DNA from: JBBRRP01 sp038251425
GTDB lineage: Bacteria > Myxococcota_A > Polyangia > Polyangiales > Polyangiaceae
DNA length: 64,000 nucleotides
Direction: 5' to 3'
Assembly: GCA_038251425.1 (NCBI GenBank)
Contig: JBBSBI010000008.1
Coordinates: 8,422-72,421, forward strand
Shown: one piece after another, positions 15,913 to 24,780 of the stretch
How the letters are laid out: each line of letters starts with the position of its first letter
Position numbering within the stretch: position 1 is the first letter of the stretch
Position numbers and translations under genes: made by a program
The notes under the pieces: model-generated
What the model saw: the letters and a program-made list of their open reading frames with translations, nothing else
What the model was told of the DNA's origin: nothing
Database searches by the model: none

Positions 15913-16977
15913 CAGCGCCAGAAGTCGCTCGATTCGGAGTGCCGCGTCAAGATCTGAAGTCTGGTGGGCGTAATCCATCGCGGCAAACAGATGGCTCTGC
16001 TCCAGGCGAACACGGGCGGGATCGCGCTCCAGCAGCTTGACATAGTGGTCAAAGAAACGCCGGGCAGGGAAACGAGTGCGTTGCCGAATGGCATAGCGAA
16101 CGACGGCGTGCACGGTGTAGCGGTTAAGTAGCGGCTGTTGCACCAAGCGCCAGGAAATCAGCGCTGCCAGAGCCTTTCCGTTCGTTCCGATCCGAGCGAG
16201 CCGATAGAGCGAAGCCTCATCAATGTCATCACCCTCTGTGTGGGCGAGCGCCGCCAAAAGTTGGCGTGCTTCACGCGATAGCTTCGCCCAGGCCCAGGCA
16301 ACCAAGAGCCGCACCTCAGGCACATCGTCTTCGTGTGCCATGACGGTCACACGATCAACGCCGGCTTCGAGTAGCCACTTCCGAAGCGCCGCGGCGGTCA
16401 CCGACCTAGTGCTGACCAGGCCATCGGCGATGTCGAGCGCCAATGGATTCCAGCGCAAGAGCTTGGTGAGTTGAGCCACGCGCGGGAAGGCGGCTTCACT
16501 CGAACTGATCAGCGGTACAATCACAGGAAACACTTCAACACCCGAAAGCAAGCAACGCCGCGCAGTGATGATCCAAGTGACCGGACAGTCCCGGAGTAGC
16601 TCGATAAAAGCTGCTAGGGCTCGGTCATTTTCATGATTGTCGAGTACAATCAGGATGGGGCCTTTTCGGTTCAAGCTGTCTTTCAAACTCGAAATGTCCG
16701 CAGTGCCAGGCGCGCCTAATCTTCGGCAGAGCATCTCGACCAGCGTTGAGGTGTCCCAAGCCCCAACGCGCAGCCAGTGCGCGCCCCCAGAAAAATACCG
16801 CTTGAGTCGGTGCCCCAAGACGCACGCCAACAGGGACTTCCCACTTCCACCACCGCCGACCAAGGCGATGCGCCGCACACCTCCCTCGGTGATGCGCTTC
16901 GTTAGCGCGTTGAGTTCCTTGGCTCGCCCTTTTACGCCTTGGGGTGCGGGAGGAAACAGCGCAGGTGTTAGAGCCAC
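15892..16977 (-). CDS. NB-ARC/STAND-type ATPase
   Basis: 361 residues starting with GTG at 16977. Near residue 40, LVGGGGSGKSLLACVLG is a Walker A loop. GPILIVLDNHEND is a Walker B, WIITARR a sensor-I-like stretch and LLRWNPLALDIADGLV matches the GLPLAL-like motif of NB-ARC proteins. A helical or winged-helix region follows (WAKLSREARQLLAALAHTEG, EASLYRLARIG, LLNRYTVHAVVRYAIRQRTR). There are no clear TPR or kinase domains and no effector, so it is a minimal STAND protein. It may be a signalling switch or part of a defence or regulatory complex. It is flanked by two AraC genes. Confidence 0.75.
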   Translation of the reverse strand: MALTPALFPPAPQGVKGRAKELNALTKRITEGGVRRIALVGGGGSGKSLLACVLGHRLKRYFSGGAHWLRVGAWDTSTLVEMLCRRLGAPGTADISSLKDSLNRKGPILIVLDNHENDRALAAFIELLRDCPVTWIITARRCLLSGVEVFPVIVPLISSSEAAFPRVAQLTKLLRWNPLALDIADGLVSTRSVTAAALRKWLLEAGVDRVTVMAHEDDVPEVRLLVAWAWAKLSREARQLLAALAHTEGDDIDEASLYRLARIGTNGKALAALISWRLVQQPLLNRYTVHAVVRYAIRQRTRFPARRFFDHYVKLLERDPARVRLEQSHLFAAMDYAHQTSDLDAALRIERLLALLETQER

Positions 16978-17032
16978 GCGACGACGCTAACACGCTTCAA
17001 ATGGATGCCAAGGTGAAGCGATTGCAGTTCCC

Positions 17033-18010
17033 ATGAAGGTCTGTGCTTTGAATGGAATAACCGCTGATCATTCCGAGCAAACCAAGCGTGCTGAAATTCG
17101 ACTCAAGTGCTACCTTGATTGCGTCAGTATGAACCAGCACAACTACATTCCTGGGCTGCTTGAGTTCCCGTTGGCGGCTTTTCCCGTAGTTGACCATCTT
17201 CCCTGGAAGCTGCACCGTCACGGCGACTACGCTGAGCTTGTGATCATTACTGGGGGCCGGGGCAAGCATGTGTTGGAGACTGAGTCATTCCCGATCGAGC
17301 GGGGCGATGTGTTCTTTGTGCCACTCGGGCTGCCTCACGGCTATGCAGATTGCCAAAGCCTCTGCTTGACCAACATCCTGTTTGATCCGCGGCGCTTGCC
17401 GCTTCCAGAGCATCAGTTGCGGCAGATGCCTGGCTACCATGCACTGTTTAAGCTGGAGCCTGAGCTTCGGGTTCAGCACTCCTTCAACAGTCGCCTGCGA
17501 GTTGACGACGGAGCCTTGCGAAAGCTCGACGATCTTCTGCAGCACCTGAATCAGGAAGTGCGAGAGCGGAAGCCTGGTTTTGAAGTGGCGAGCACGTCGC
17601 TCCTGTGCGGCGTGTTGGTTGAGCTGTCGCGCCGCTATGCCGCCATGACGAGTCCAATGCCGCAGACGCTCGTTCGGCTATCTGGGCTGCTCAATTGGCT
17701 CGAAAAGCACCTGAGCGAGCCCGTCACGGTCGACCTCTTGGCGGCCCGGGCCCACATGTCCAGGAGCACCCTCGGGCGTTGTTTTCGGGAATCCTTTGGG
17801 CTCTCTCCGATGGGCTACGTGATCGAGATGCGGCTCAGTAAAGCCGCAACACTCTTACGGGAGACCGAGCTTCATATCCGAGATGTGGCACTGCGAGTGG
17901 GGATTGAAGACGCCAATTACTTCGCGCGCGTGTTTCGCAAACAACAGGGCGTCGAACCGACGGCTTACCGTTCGCGGAATCGCACACCCAAGTTGCACCA
18001 TGTCGCTTGA
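17033..18010 (+). CDS. AraC-family transcriptional regulator (cupin sensor)
   Basis: Up to 325 residues. Residues 33-150 form a cupin-like arm (VVDHLPWKLHRHGDYAELVI, IERGDVFFVPLGLPHGYADC), as in RhaS/RhaR. The C-terminal AraC domain has VTVDLLAARAHMSRSTLGR and IRDVALRVGIEDANYFARVF, followed by GVEPTAYR. The ATG at 17033 is taken as longest; an ATG at 17129 would start exactly before the cupin and is a fair alternative. The first gene beside it is the divergent ATPase, the next is the convergent DUF1552 gene, six bases after its stop. Target genes cannot be named. Confidence 0.88.
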   Translation: MKVCALNGITADHSEQTKRAEIRLKCYLDCVSMNQHNYIPGLLEFPLAAFPVVDHLPWKLHRHGDYAELVIITGGRGKHVLETESFPIERGDVFFVPLGLPHGYADCQSLCLTNILFDPRRLPLPEHQLRQMPGYHALFKLEPELRVQHSFNSRLRVDDGALRKLDDLLQHLNQEVRERKPGFEVASTSLLCGVLVELSRRYAAMTSPMPQTLVRLSGLLNWLEKHLSEPVTVDLLAARAHMSRSTLGRCFRESFGLSPMGYVIEMRLSKAATLLRETELHIRDVALRVGIEDANYFARVFRKQQGVEPTAYRSRNRTPKLHHVA

Positions 18011-18015
18011 AGCAC

Positions 18016-19410
18016 TTAGGTTAACTCCCCGAGCGCACCGTCTTTGTAAGCGCCGAAGCCGCTGGCGCTGACGCCTAGGAGATTCAGGATGCTCACCATC
18101 AAGCTGCTGTAGCTGCTATCGGGAGCGTACTTGATGTGGCGGCCGCTCTTCAGCAAGCCACCGGCGTTACCTGCTAGGACGATCGGAATGTTGTGAAAGT
18201 CGTGGCCTTCGCCCTGACCGCACTCCGAGGCAAACATCACGATGGAGTTGTAGAGCATCGTGTTGGCTCCCTGGACGTTCTTTTTCATGAGGTCCAGCAT
18301 GTAGGCGAACTGTTTCAATTCGTCCTCGACGATCCGCGCTTGCTTCTCTAGCCCATTCGGGCTGCTGTCGTGCGAGATGGCGTGGTGGCCGTCACCGCCG
18401 TCCGTGACGTCGAGACCACCTCCGGTCAGCCACGGGAACTGACGCTTGTTGTCGCGGGAAGCCAGCATGAAGCTCGTGAAGCGCGTGAGGTCGCAGCTCA
18501 TGGCGAGAACCTGGAGCTGGATCATCGCCTGGGCTCGCTCATTGGAATACGAGCCGTCTATGTGGTCGTATTCTGAGGGTTGGCCTCCGTAGGCTGGATT
18601 GGTGGGGGTGGGAGTTTTGCAGTCAGCGGAGGTGTTTTGGCTTCCCGCGAGCTGCACCTCAAGCTCGCGAATGCTCTGTGCATGCTCATCTATGCGAGCC
18701 ACGTCGGTTGCACCCACCTGAAGCTTCATGCGGTCGAGGTCGCCCCGAACGTAGTCGAAAACGCTCTTGTGGTAATCTACAAGCGGGGTCGCACCCGAGC
18801 CGCCCCCGCCGAATAGCTTTCGAAACAGCGCGACGGGGTCGCGTTCGCAAGGCTCAGCGGCGTTGGCACTCTTCCAAGAGATGTTGTTGGCGTAGCTGGG
18901 CGTACCTATGGCACCTCCGAGCGCCGTCGCCAACACCTTGAATGGGGTGGTGGCTCCGAGCGCATCTGCAGCCACATGGTCAATCGATGGGAATTCAACT
19001 TGCCCGTTGGTCTGGACGCTCCCACCGGTCATGAAGGATGCGTGCCCACGTGAATGCGCGTCGGAAACGATGTCGAGATTGCGGTCCGCTTCTGCTTTGT
19101 ACAGGTTTTGGAGCACCAAGAAGTCGTTTTGGAAGGGGGCGAGTGGCATCAGACAGCGGCTCAGCGCGTAACCTGCGCCGGTGCTTTGCGGCCAGAAATG
19201 CCACGTTGGCTCGCCCGTGGTACCATTCACGCTGACCCCGCAGGGCGTGAAGAACATGGCGAGGTTGGGTTGACGCACAGTTTGTGCCCCAGCCGGGCGG
19301 AGCGCATTCCCATGGTCGTCCAGCATGGCCTCCAGGACGGGCAGACCAATAGCGATGCTGCCCAGGCCGAAGCCGCGCAACATGGTTCTACGAGAAAGAC
19401 GGGGTTTCAT
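18016..19410 (-). CDS. DUF1552-family exported protein
   Basis: 464 residues. The N-terminus (RLSRRTMLRGFGLGSIAIGLPVLEAML) has a Tat-like twin-arginine start. The body matches DUF1552: LAMFFTPCGVSVNGT, SFMTGGSVQTNGQVEFPSIDHVAA, CDLTRFTSFMLASRD, HHAISHD, and the end ASECGQGEGHDFHNIPIVLAG. The family is found with DUF1592 proteins in planctomycetes and myxobacteria and its role is unknown; a sulfatase-like fold relation to DUF1501 has been proposed. Its ATG overlaps the stop of the DUF1592 gene by one base, so the two are translationally coupled. It probably acts in the periplasm. Confidence 0.92.
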   Translation of the reverse strand: MKPRLSRRTMLRGFGLGSIAIGLPVLEAMLDDHGNALRPAGAQTVRQPNLAMFFTPCGVSVNGTTGEPTWHFWPQSTGAGYALSRCLMPLAPFQNDFLVLQNLYKAEADRNLDIVSDAHSRGHASFMTGGSVQTNGQVEFPSIDHVAADALGATTPFKVLATALGGAIGTPSYANNISWKSANAAEPCERDPVALFRKLFGGGGSGATPLVDYHKSVFDYVRGDLDRMKLQVGATDVARIDEHAQSIRELEVQLAGSQNTSADCKTPTPTNPAYGGQPSEYDHIDGSYSNERAQAMIQLQVLAMSCDLTRFTSFMLASRDNKRQFPWLTGGGLDVTDGGDGHHAISHDSSPNGLEKQARIVEDELKQFAYMLDLMKKNVQGANTMLYNSIVMFASECGQGEGHDFHNIPIVLAGNAGGLLKSGRHIKYAPDSSYSSLMVSILNLLGVSASGFGAYKDGALGELT

Positions 19411-21287
19411 TACTGAACTCCTGGGGTGATATGACGGAACGAATCGCTGCTGACGAGGCTCACGATAAGCTCCTTAAGATTGTACTTGCCAGCTTCAAAG
19501 GCTTTGAAGGTGTCGGCCACGGTGCAGGCGTCAATTTCGCCGATCCCGCGCTCGAAGGCGTAGCTCTGGAGATGCTTCACAATGCAGCCGCGGGTGGCAT
19601 TGGAATCATGCAGGAGCTGCTCCAGCTCTTTAGCTCCAAGAAATTCTGGATCTCCCAGCAGCCCATACAACCGACCCTTGCCGATCAGGTTTTCCTGTTC
19701 AAAACCCTTGGGATTGAAGCGCCCAATCAGGTCATATTGCTCGAGCCCAAAGCCCACCGGATCGAGCTGCTGATGGCACGCCGCGCACGTTGGATCTGTT
19801 GAGTGTGAGGCCAAACGCTTCCGAACGCTGACGTTCGTGTCTGCGGACGGGGTGGGGATCTTTAAGGTTGCGGGGGGCAGGGGTGGCGAACTGCACAGGA
19901 ACGTATCGCGGATGTATTTCCCGCGCACGATTGGCGCCAAAACGTCACCACCCACAACGGTGAGGGTGAGCAGAGCCGGCAGCGTGAGGAATCCTCCACG
20001 GGGCTGGTTGGCCGCGAAGGTCACTTTCTGCGCGGCTCCCTGAGCTTGGAGGCCATAGATCGGAGCGATTCCCGAATCGACATAACTATAAGAACTCGTC
20101 AACAGGTCTGTGAAGTTGGCGTTGTCAGCCCAGTAGAAATCTTCCAGGTAACGCTGACTTTCTCTGAGCATCGACTGAGCGAGGGTTTCGTTCCACTCAG
20201 GATAGCGGTTCTTATCTCGCGGAACCTTTAAGACCTTGGGCAAATTGAGCCAATCTTCGACGAAGCGGTAGAGCCCTTCCTTGGCGCGCGGATCCGCGAG
20301 CATCTGGCGCGCTAGGGCGACTGCATTGCTCGACCGATCGTACTGCTCGGTGAGTGCTTGTTGCATCATGGCTTCATCGGGCAGCGTTCCCAGAATGAAG
20401 TACGACATGCGTTCCAGGAGCGAATAGCTGCTGAGCTGCTTCCAAGCAGGATTCGGCACGGGCATCAGGGGGCCGTCGTTCGTGGTGTCCTTCTTGTAGA
20501 GGAAGAAGGGCGAATTGAGGACGCCCTGAATCACGAGCTTGGCCGCCTTGTACGGGTCGGGATCCGCCGCATTGACGGCTGCGTGAGCGAGAGTCAGCAG
20601 GCCGTCTTTCTGCTGTTGGGTGACGTTTTGGCGGAACCCGCGCCAAATCACCTTTTCGATCAACTGCTTCAAGCAATTGTCGGAGGCTCCCGAAAGCTCG
20701 CAGGGAGCTAATTGGGCACGGCGCTCGGGCGTGCTCAGGGCCTGATTGGCGATGGATTCAGCTGCGTCGTAATACAGTGCTGCGTGGGCCGAAGAGACGC
20801 GCAGCCCCGCGGCATTGTTACTGGTGCCTTCAGCAAATAGACGCACGTTGGTGAGTTCCGTTTGCGGGAGATTTAAGAGGTCTCGACCTGAAGCCACGAA
20901 CTCAGGATTGGTGAGCCTTCGCAAATAGGAGCCACCCGGCTTAATCGGGCCGGCACCGCAGGTTCCGACGGGATTCTCATCCAACATGGTGTTGACCACT
21001 ACTTGGGTGGGGGGGGGGACCGATCCAACGCCTGTGGGCGGCGTGGTGGAACCGCCGCCGCCACTGCCGTTACCACCCCCGATTGGTCCAGGCTTGGCTG
21101 CATTGTTTGTGGAAGGTTTGCCGTTGCCGCCATTGCTCGCAACTTGACTGGTGCAGCCAAGGACCAAGCCCAGCACGCTCGTAAGACATGCGAGACGCAA
21201 ACGGCTGCGGTTCAATCCGGAGACAGCCGAGCAGTTGATTCTAAGTCGCGGTTGCGGGCTAACGCTAGCCCGAAGCGGGGTACTCAT
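19410..21287 (-). CDS. DUF1592-family lipoprotein with cytochrome-like motif
   Basis: 625 residues. The signal ends in a lipobox (SVLGLVLGC), then a Gly/Asn/Pro-rich linker of about 60 residues. The order of domains fits the DUF1587/DUF1595/DUF1592/DUF1588/DUF1585 series: YLRRLTNPEFVASGRDLL, IQGVLNSPFFLYK, YSLLERMSYFILGTLPDE (start of DUF1592), RGGFLTLPALLTLT and RGKYIRDTFLC (DUF1588). TCAACHQQLDPVGFGLEQYD supplies one CxxCH plus the DUF1588 hallmark. The last part, IVSLVSSDSFRH, is DUF1585. It is presumably an envelope protein with a heme or related redox group; function unknown. It is the first gene of the DUF1592-DUF1552 operon. Confidence 0.92.
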   Translation of the reverse strand: MSTPLRASVSPQPRLRINCSAVSGLNRSRLRLACLTSVLGLVLGCTSQVASNGGNGKPSTNNAAKPGPIGGGNGSGGGGSTTPPTGVGSVPPPTQVVVNTMLDENPVGTCGAGPIKPGGSYLRRLTNPEFVASGRDLLNLPQTELTNVRLFAEGTSNNAAGLRVSSAHAALYYDAAESIANQALSTPERRAQLAPCELSGASDNCLKQLIEKVIWRGFRQNVTQQQKDGLLTLAHAAVNAADPDPYKAAKLVIQGVLNSPFFLYKKDTTNDGPLMPVPNPAWKQLSSYSLLERMSYFILGTLPDEAMMQQALTEQYDRSSNAVALARQMLADPRAKEGLYRFVEDWLNLPKVLKVPRDKNRYPEWNETLAQSMLRESQRYLEDFYWADNANFTDLLTSSYSYVDSGIAPIYGLQAQGAAQKVTFAANQPRGGFLTLPALLTLTVVGGDVLAPIVRGKYIRDTFLCSSPPLPPATLKIPTPSADTNVSVRKRLASHSTDPTCAACHQQLDPVGFGLEQYDLIGRFNPKGFEQENLIGKGRLYGLLGDPEFLGAKELEQLLHDSNATRGCIVKHLQSYAFERGIGEIDACTVADTFKAFEAGKYNLKELIVSLVSSDSFRHITPGVQ

Positions 21288-21639
21288 GTGTGAAGTATAC
21301 CTATTTCATGCTCAGTGACTGCTATTTAGTTGCTTCTTTAGTTGCGTATTCCGGCGAATATTGCGTATTCAATTCACACCCAAAAGATTCATTCAAAGGC
21401 ACACTGCCATGCTCCTGAGAATACAAAATTCCAGATTCGCGAACCTCGAAGCGCCTCCGAGAAATCGGCCAATGATCCTAAGTCAGGAGTGTAGCTGAAG
21501 TGGCGTTGCTGAATTAGCGGGTCTTTTGGGTGTCAAACGGCCGACTCGCGAATGGCACACGAAGACACGTGGCGCGAAAGTGCACGTTGCTCTGCTGAAG
21601 CTCTGGCGGAGCCGGCCTGTCACCGAGTATGGTGAGGGC
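21288..21639. promoter_or_regulatory. AT-rich divergent region upstream of DUF1592 gene and malQ
   Basis: 352 bases with no gene. The part 21290-21440 is clearly richer in A/T than its surroundings and contains TTGCGTATTC twice, about 20 bases apart, around 21340-21370, with CCGGCGAAT between. A repeated 10-mer in this place is a candidate operator for the DUF1592-DUF1552 operon. The rest is the in-frame but unlikely extension of malQ. Confidence 0.35.
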
Positions 21640-23175
21640 ATGGAAATCCAGGTTCCTCTGAATCTCCGCCAGAGCGGACTGCTCCTCCACCCCACCTCGC
21701 TGTCGAGCCCCAACGGGGTCGGGGATCTGGGTGATCCAGCGTTTGAATTTGCTGATTTTTTGCAGCAAGCCGGGCAATCACTTTGGCAGATGCTGCCCGT
21801 CGGGCCGACTGGCGGCGGCAATTCTCCGTACGACAGCCCTTCCAGCTTTGCGGCGGCAGCGCTGCTGCTTGATTTGAAGCCACTGGTGTCGCACGGCTGG
21901 CTCCCAAGTTCGGCGCTTCAAGCTCCTGCGAAAATGCGGAGCCTCGCCAAAGTTCACTATGGCGCGGCCGCACTGTTTAAGGAACTCAGGCTCCGTGCTG
22001 CGTTCCGCGAAGCAGGCGAGGTGAAGGCGCTCCCGGGCTTTGAAGCCTTCGCGGAACGAAATCGGGATTGGCTCAATGATTATGCGCTCTACGTGGCACT
22101 GCGCAGAGAGCACGACCGTCGGCCTTGGTTTGAGTGGGAGGAGCCGCTTCGTCGCCGCGAGCCGCAGGCGCTTAGGGCCGCTCAAGTTCGGCTTGAGCCC
22201 GAGATCGCGTACCAATGCTTTCTCCAATTTCTGTTTGATCAACAGTGGCAGAGGCTGCGGAATTACTGTCAGGAGCGCAGCGTGGCCTTGGTCGGCGATG
22301 TTCCGATGTTCGTGCGCTACGATGGCGCAGACGTCTGGGCGAATCAGCATCTGTTCCACTTAGAAGAGGACGGGCAACGTACTGCGCTGGCTGGAGTTCC
22401 GCCCGACTACTTCAGTGCAGATGGGCAGCTTTGGGGGAATCCGGTCTACCGCTGGGAAGCGATGCGGCAAGACGGCTTTGCGTGGTGGGTGCGTCGTTTG
22501 CGTACGGCGCTCGCGCGTTTCGACGTGGTTCGCTTGGACCATTTCATTGGGTTTCATCGGGTGTGGCACGTCGCGCCCGGGGCCCCGAATGCGCGCGAAG
22601 GTCAGTTTGAATACGTCCCAGGCGGCGAGCTGCTCCAAGTGCTGCAGGCCGAACTCAAGCATCTGCCGTTGATTGCGGAGGATCTCGGGAGCGTCACTGA
22701 AGAAGTGCATGCGCTGCGCGACCGCTTTGGTCTGCCCGGAATGCGTGTGTTGCAATTCGCATTTAATGAAGACAATAGCGACCATTTGCCACAACGCCAC
22801 ACGCCCAATACCGTGGTCTACACGGGTACTCACGACAACGACACCGTTGCCGGATGGTTGGCGGATGAGCGCTCTCGGCGTGGGGATGGCCGTTGGGTCT
22901 ACGAGCGTCTGGCTGGATGCCTACGCGAAGCGAAGCTTACCAGTGCAGATGAATCCGATCACTTCACGCTGATTGAGCTCGCGCTCGCATCGGTGGCCAA
23001 AATGAGCGTTTTCCCCGTACAGGACGTCTTAGGCTTGTCGAGCGCCGCGCGCATGAACGTTCCCGGCGAGCCCTTTGGAAACTGGCAGTGGCGTTTACCG
23101 GAGGGAGCGCTAGACAGTTCGTTGGCCGCGCGTCTCCGTGCGCTCACGGAGAAACACGGCCGCAAGGGCCCCTAG
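21640..23175 (+). CDS. malQ: 4-alpha-glucanotransferase (amylomaltase, GH77)
   Basis: 511 residues. The start is placed at ATG 21640, after GGTGAGGGC, since family members begin with a sequence like LRQSGLLLHPTSLSSPNGVGDLG shortly after the start. GH77 features are QAGQSLWQMLPVGPTGGGNSPY, FDVVRLDHFIGF (nucleophile Asp), LIAEDLGSVTEEV (acid Glu) and TGTHDNDTVAGW (third Asp with HDND). The enzyme transfers alpha-1,4-glucan segments in glycogen or maltodextrin use. An open frame upstream to 21526 is not supported. The glycogen-synthase-like gene at 54096 is a possible partner elsewhere in the window. Confidence 0.95.
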   Translation: MEIQVPLNLRQSGLLLHPTSLSSPNGVGDLGDPAFEFADFLQQAGQSLWQMLPVGPTGGGNSPYDSPSSFAAAALLLDLKPLVSHGWLPSSALQAPAKMRSLAKVHYGAAALFKELRLRAAFREAGEVKALPGFEAFAERNRDWLNDYALYVALRREHDRRPWFEWEEPLRRREPQALRAAQVRLEPEIAYQCFLQFLFDQQWQRLRNYCQERSVALVGDVPMFVRYDGADVWANQHLFHLEEDGQRTALAGVPPDYFSADGQLWGNPVYRWEAMRQDGFAWWVRRLRTALARFDVVRLDHFIGFHRVWHVAPGAPNAREGQFEYVPGGELLQVLQAELKHLPLIAEDLGSVTEEVHALRDRFGLPGMRVLQFAFNEDNSDHLPQRHTPNTVVYTGTHDNDTVAGWLADERSRRGDGRWVYERLAGCLREAKLTSADESDHFTLIELALASVAKMSVFPVQDVLGLSSAARMNVPGEPFGNWQWRLPEGALDSSLAARLRALTEKHGRKGP

Positions 23176-23195
23176 CATTCCAAGGGCCCCTTGTT
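23164..23195 (+). terminator. Possible terminator hairpin at the end of malQ
   Basis: AAGGGCCC at 23164-23171 pairs with GGGCCCCTT at 23184-23192 (one bulged base), enclosing the stop codon, and is followed by GTT. The stem is strong but the U-tract is short. Confidence 0.4.
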
Positions 23196-23223
23196 AGCCG
23201 CGCGCGGGCTTGAATCTTGAATA

Positions 23224-23760
23224 TCAGTGGCCGAAGCGCGCTAGAAAATCAGCGATCTTTTTTCGTTGATCGACGTTCAGCACCTGCGAAATCTTCACGA
23301 GGTTTTGAGTCAAGAGCTCCGAGCCATTCCCAGCGAGTCCGAGTGCTTCTTGTCGCAGGAGTTCAACTTCCTCGGCCTTGACCTGCGGCGCGGTGAGGGC
23401 CGCCTTGAATTTGTCGCGAAGCGCCCGTTTCTCTTCGCGAAGTCGCTTCATTTCGGGCTTCGCGGTGCTAACTATCGTGCGGATCTGTTGACGTTGGCTA
23501 TCGGTGGCGTCGACCGTCTTAAAGATAAAATCCAGGCGATTTTCTAAAAAGGCGTCTGTTTTCTCGTCGGACATCCCAAAGCGGTCTCGGCAGCCGCCGT
23601 CTTCAGCCCACGCGCTGCCGTGCTTTGCGAAGAACATCCCGGCAAATGCGATGGCCGGCGCGCCGATCAGCAGCCACTTGAGGCTGCGACGACGGCGCGG
23701 GCTACGGCTGACGCTGGGAGCTGGGCTCTGGGATTCGGGGTTTTGATTGCTGTCTGTCAT
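23224..23760 (-). CDS. Spy/CpxP-like periplasmic protein with N-terminal membrane anchor
   Basis: 178 residues from ATG 23760 (AGAGAG lies just before it; a longer frame to 23814 is less likely). RRRRSLKWLLIGAPAIAFAGMFFA forms an anchor or signal at about residues 22-46. The mature helical part has FIFKTVDATDSQRQQI and LNVDQRKKIADFLARF, both variants of the LTxxQ repeat that marks Spy/CpxP chaperones and metal-resistance sensors such as CnrX. In between is a long charged coiled-coil (MKRLREEKRALRDKFKAAL). It should be an envelope stress chaperone or a metal/extracytoplasmic sensor. CpxP family members are about 160 residues. Confidence 0.75.
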   Translation of the reverse strand: MTDSNQNPESQSPAPSVSRSPRRRRSLKWLLIGAPAIAFAGMFFAKHGSAWAEDGGCRDRFGMSDEKTDAFLENRLDFIFKTVDATDSQRQQIRTIVSTAKPEMKRLREEKRALRDKFKAALTAPQVKAEEVELLRQEALGLAGNGSELLTQNLVKISQVLNVDQRKKIADFLARFGH

Positions 23761-23925
23761 AAGCTCTCTCGTTTCCTGGTTAGTGTGAGCGCGCTCTGCG
23801 CTCGACCCACTCAATCTGGAGCGGCTTGTTTGTGGAGGCTTTTCGCAAGTGTGAAGTAACGTGAAGTTGGTGGTTTTTGGATGCCAGGTGCTTGGTGCCC
23901 GGTTTCGGGGTAACTTGCTGGCCTC

Positions 23926-24771
23926 GTGCGCGTGCTAATCGTTGGTTTTGGGTATGTGGGGCAAGCTCTGGGTCGAGAGTTGGCCGCACGCGGTGATCAC
24001 GTTTTAGGCATTCGGCGCAGCGTAGGGGAGGCGATGCCCGGCGTGGAACAGTGCGCACTCGATGCCACGCAGCCCGGCGCCTTCGAAGCGTTAACCGGAG
24101 ACTTCGAAGCGGTTGTGTATGCTGTGGCACCCGGTGAGCGAAGCGACGCGGCCTACTTGAGCGGTTACGTGATGGGCCTCAAAGAATTGTTGGGCAGCAG
24201 TTGGGTGCGGCGAAGCGCGCCGCGTATCGTATTTGTCTCAAGCACGGCGGTTTATGCGGAGTCGGATGGAGGGTGGGTTGACGAAACGTCAGCGCTCACA
24301 ATGGAAGCGTTTTCTGCGCGGCGCTTGATCGAAGCCGAGCAGCTCCTGCAGGCGAGTGGGTTGCCTGGAGTGGTCCTGAGGTTCGCTGGTATTTACGGAC
24401 CGGGCCGCACGCGCTTTGTCAGCTCGGTACTTCGGGGCGAAGTACCTGGTGACGACGCCGTGCCACGCTACATGAATCGTATTCATCGGGACGATTGCGT
24501 GGGAGCCCTCTTACACCTGCTCGACCTTCCCACACCCGAAGCACTCTATCTCGGCGTCGATGACGAGCCTGCCAGTAGAAATAGTGTGGTCGGCTGGTTG
24601 CTCCAGAACCTTGGCACGGAGAGCGACCGAGTTCCTGCTTCGGGCCGAGGAGGCTCCAGTCGCGAAGTGGGCAACAAGCGTTGCAGTAACAAGAAACTGC
24701 GAGATTCTGGCTACAACTTCCGTTTTCCGAGCTTTCGGGAGGGTTACGCCAGCGTGGTCGACGAGTGCTAA
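23926..24771 (+). CDS. NAD-dependent epimerase/dehydratase-family (SDR) protein
   Basis: 281 residues from GTG 23926. The nucleotide-binding GFGYVGQALGRELAARGDHV lies at residues 7-26. VFVSSTAVYAE, with the following Asp, resembles the extended-SDR YeeZ type, but the catalytic YxxxK is not obvious: where YxxxK is expected there is MEAFSARRLIEAEQL, so Tyr is missing. VLRFAGIYGPGR and MNRIHRDDCV are typical of the family. The enzyme probably acts on a nucleotide sugar or related compound, or binds NAD without catalysis. Nine bases separate it from the hydroxylase gene, so they likely form an operon. Confidence 0.75.
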   Translation: MRVLIVGFGYVGQALGRELAARGDHVLGIRRSVGEAMPGVEQCALDATQPGAFEALTGDFEAVVYAVAPGERSDAAYLSGYVMGLKELLGSSWVRRSAPRIVFVSSTAVYAESDGGWVDETSALTMEAFSARRLIEAEQLLQASGLPGVVLRFAGIYGPGRTRFVSSVLRGEVPGDDAVPRYMNRIHRDDCVGALLHLLDLPTPEALYLGVDDEPASRNSVVGWLLQNLGTESDRVPASGRGGSSREVGNKRCSNKKLRDSGYNFRFPSFREGYASVVDEC

Positions 24772-24780
24772 ACTTGAGCA

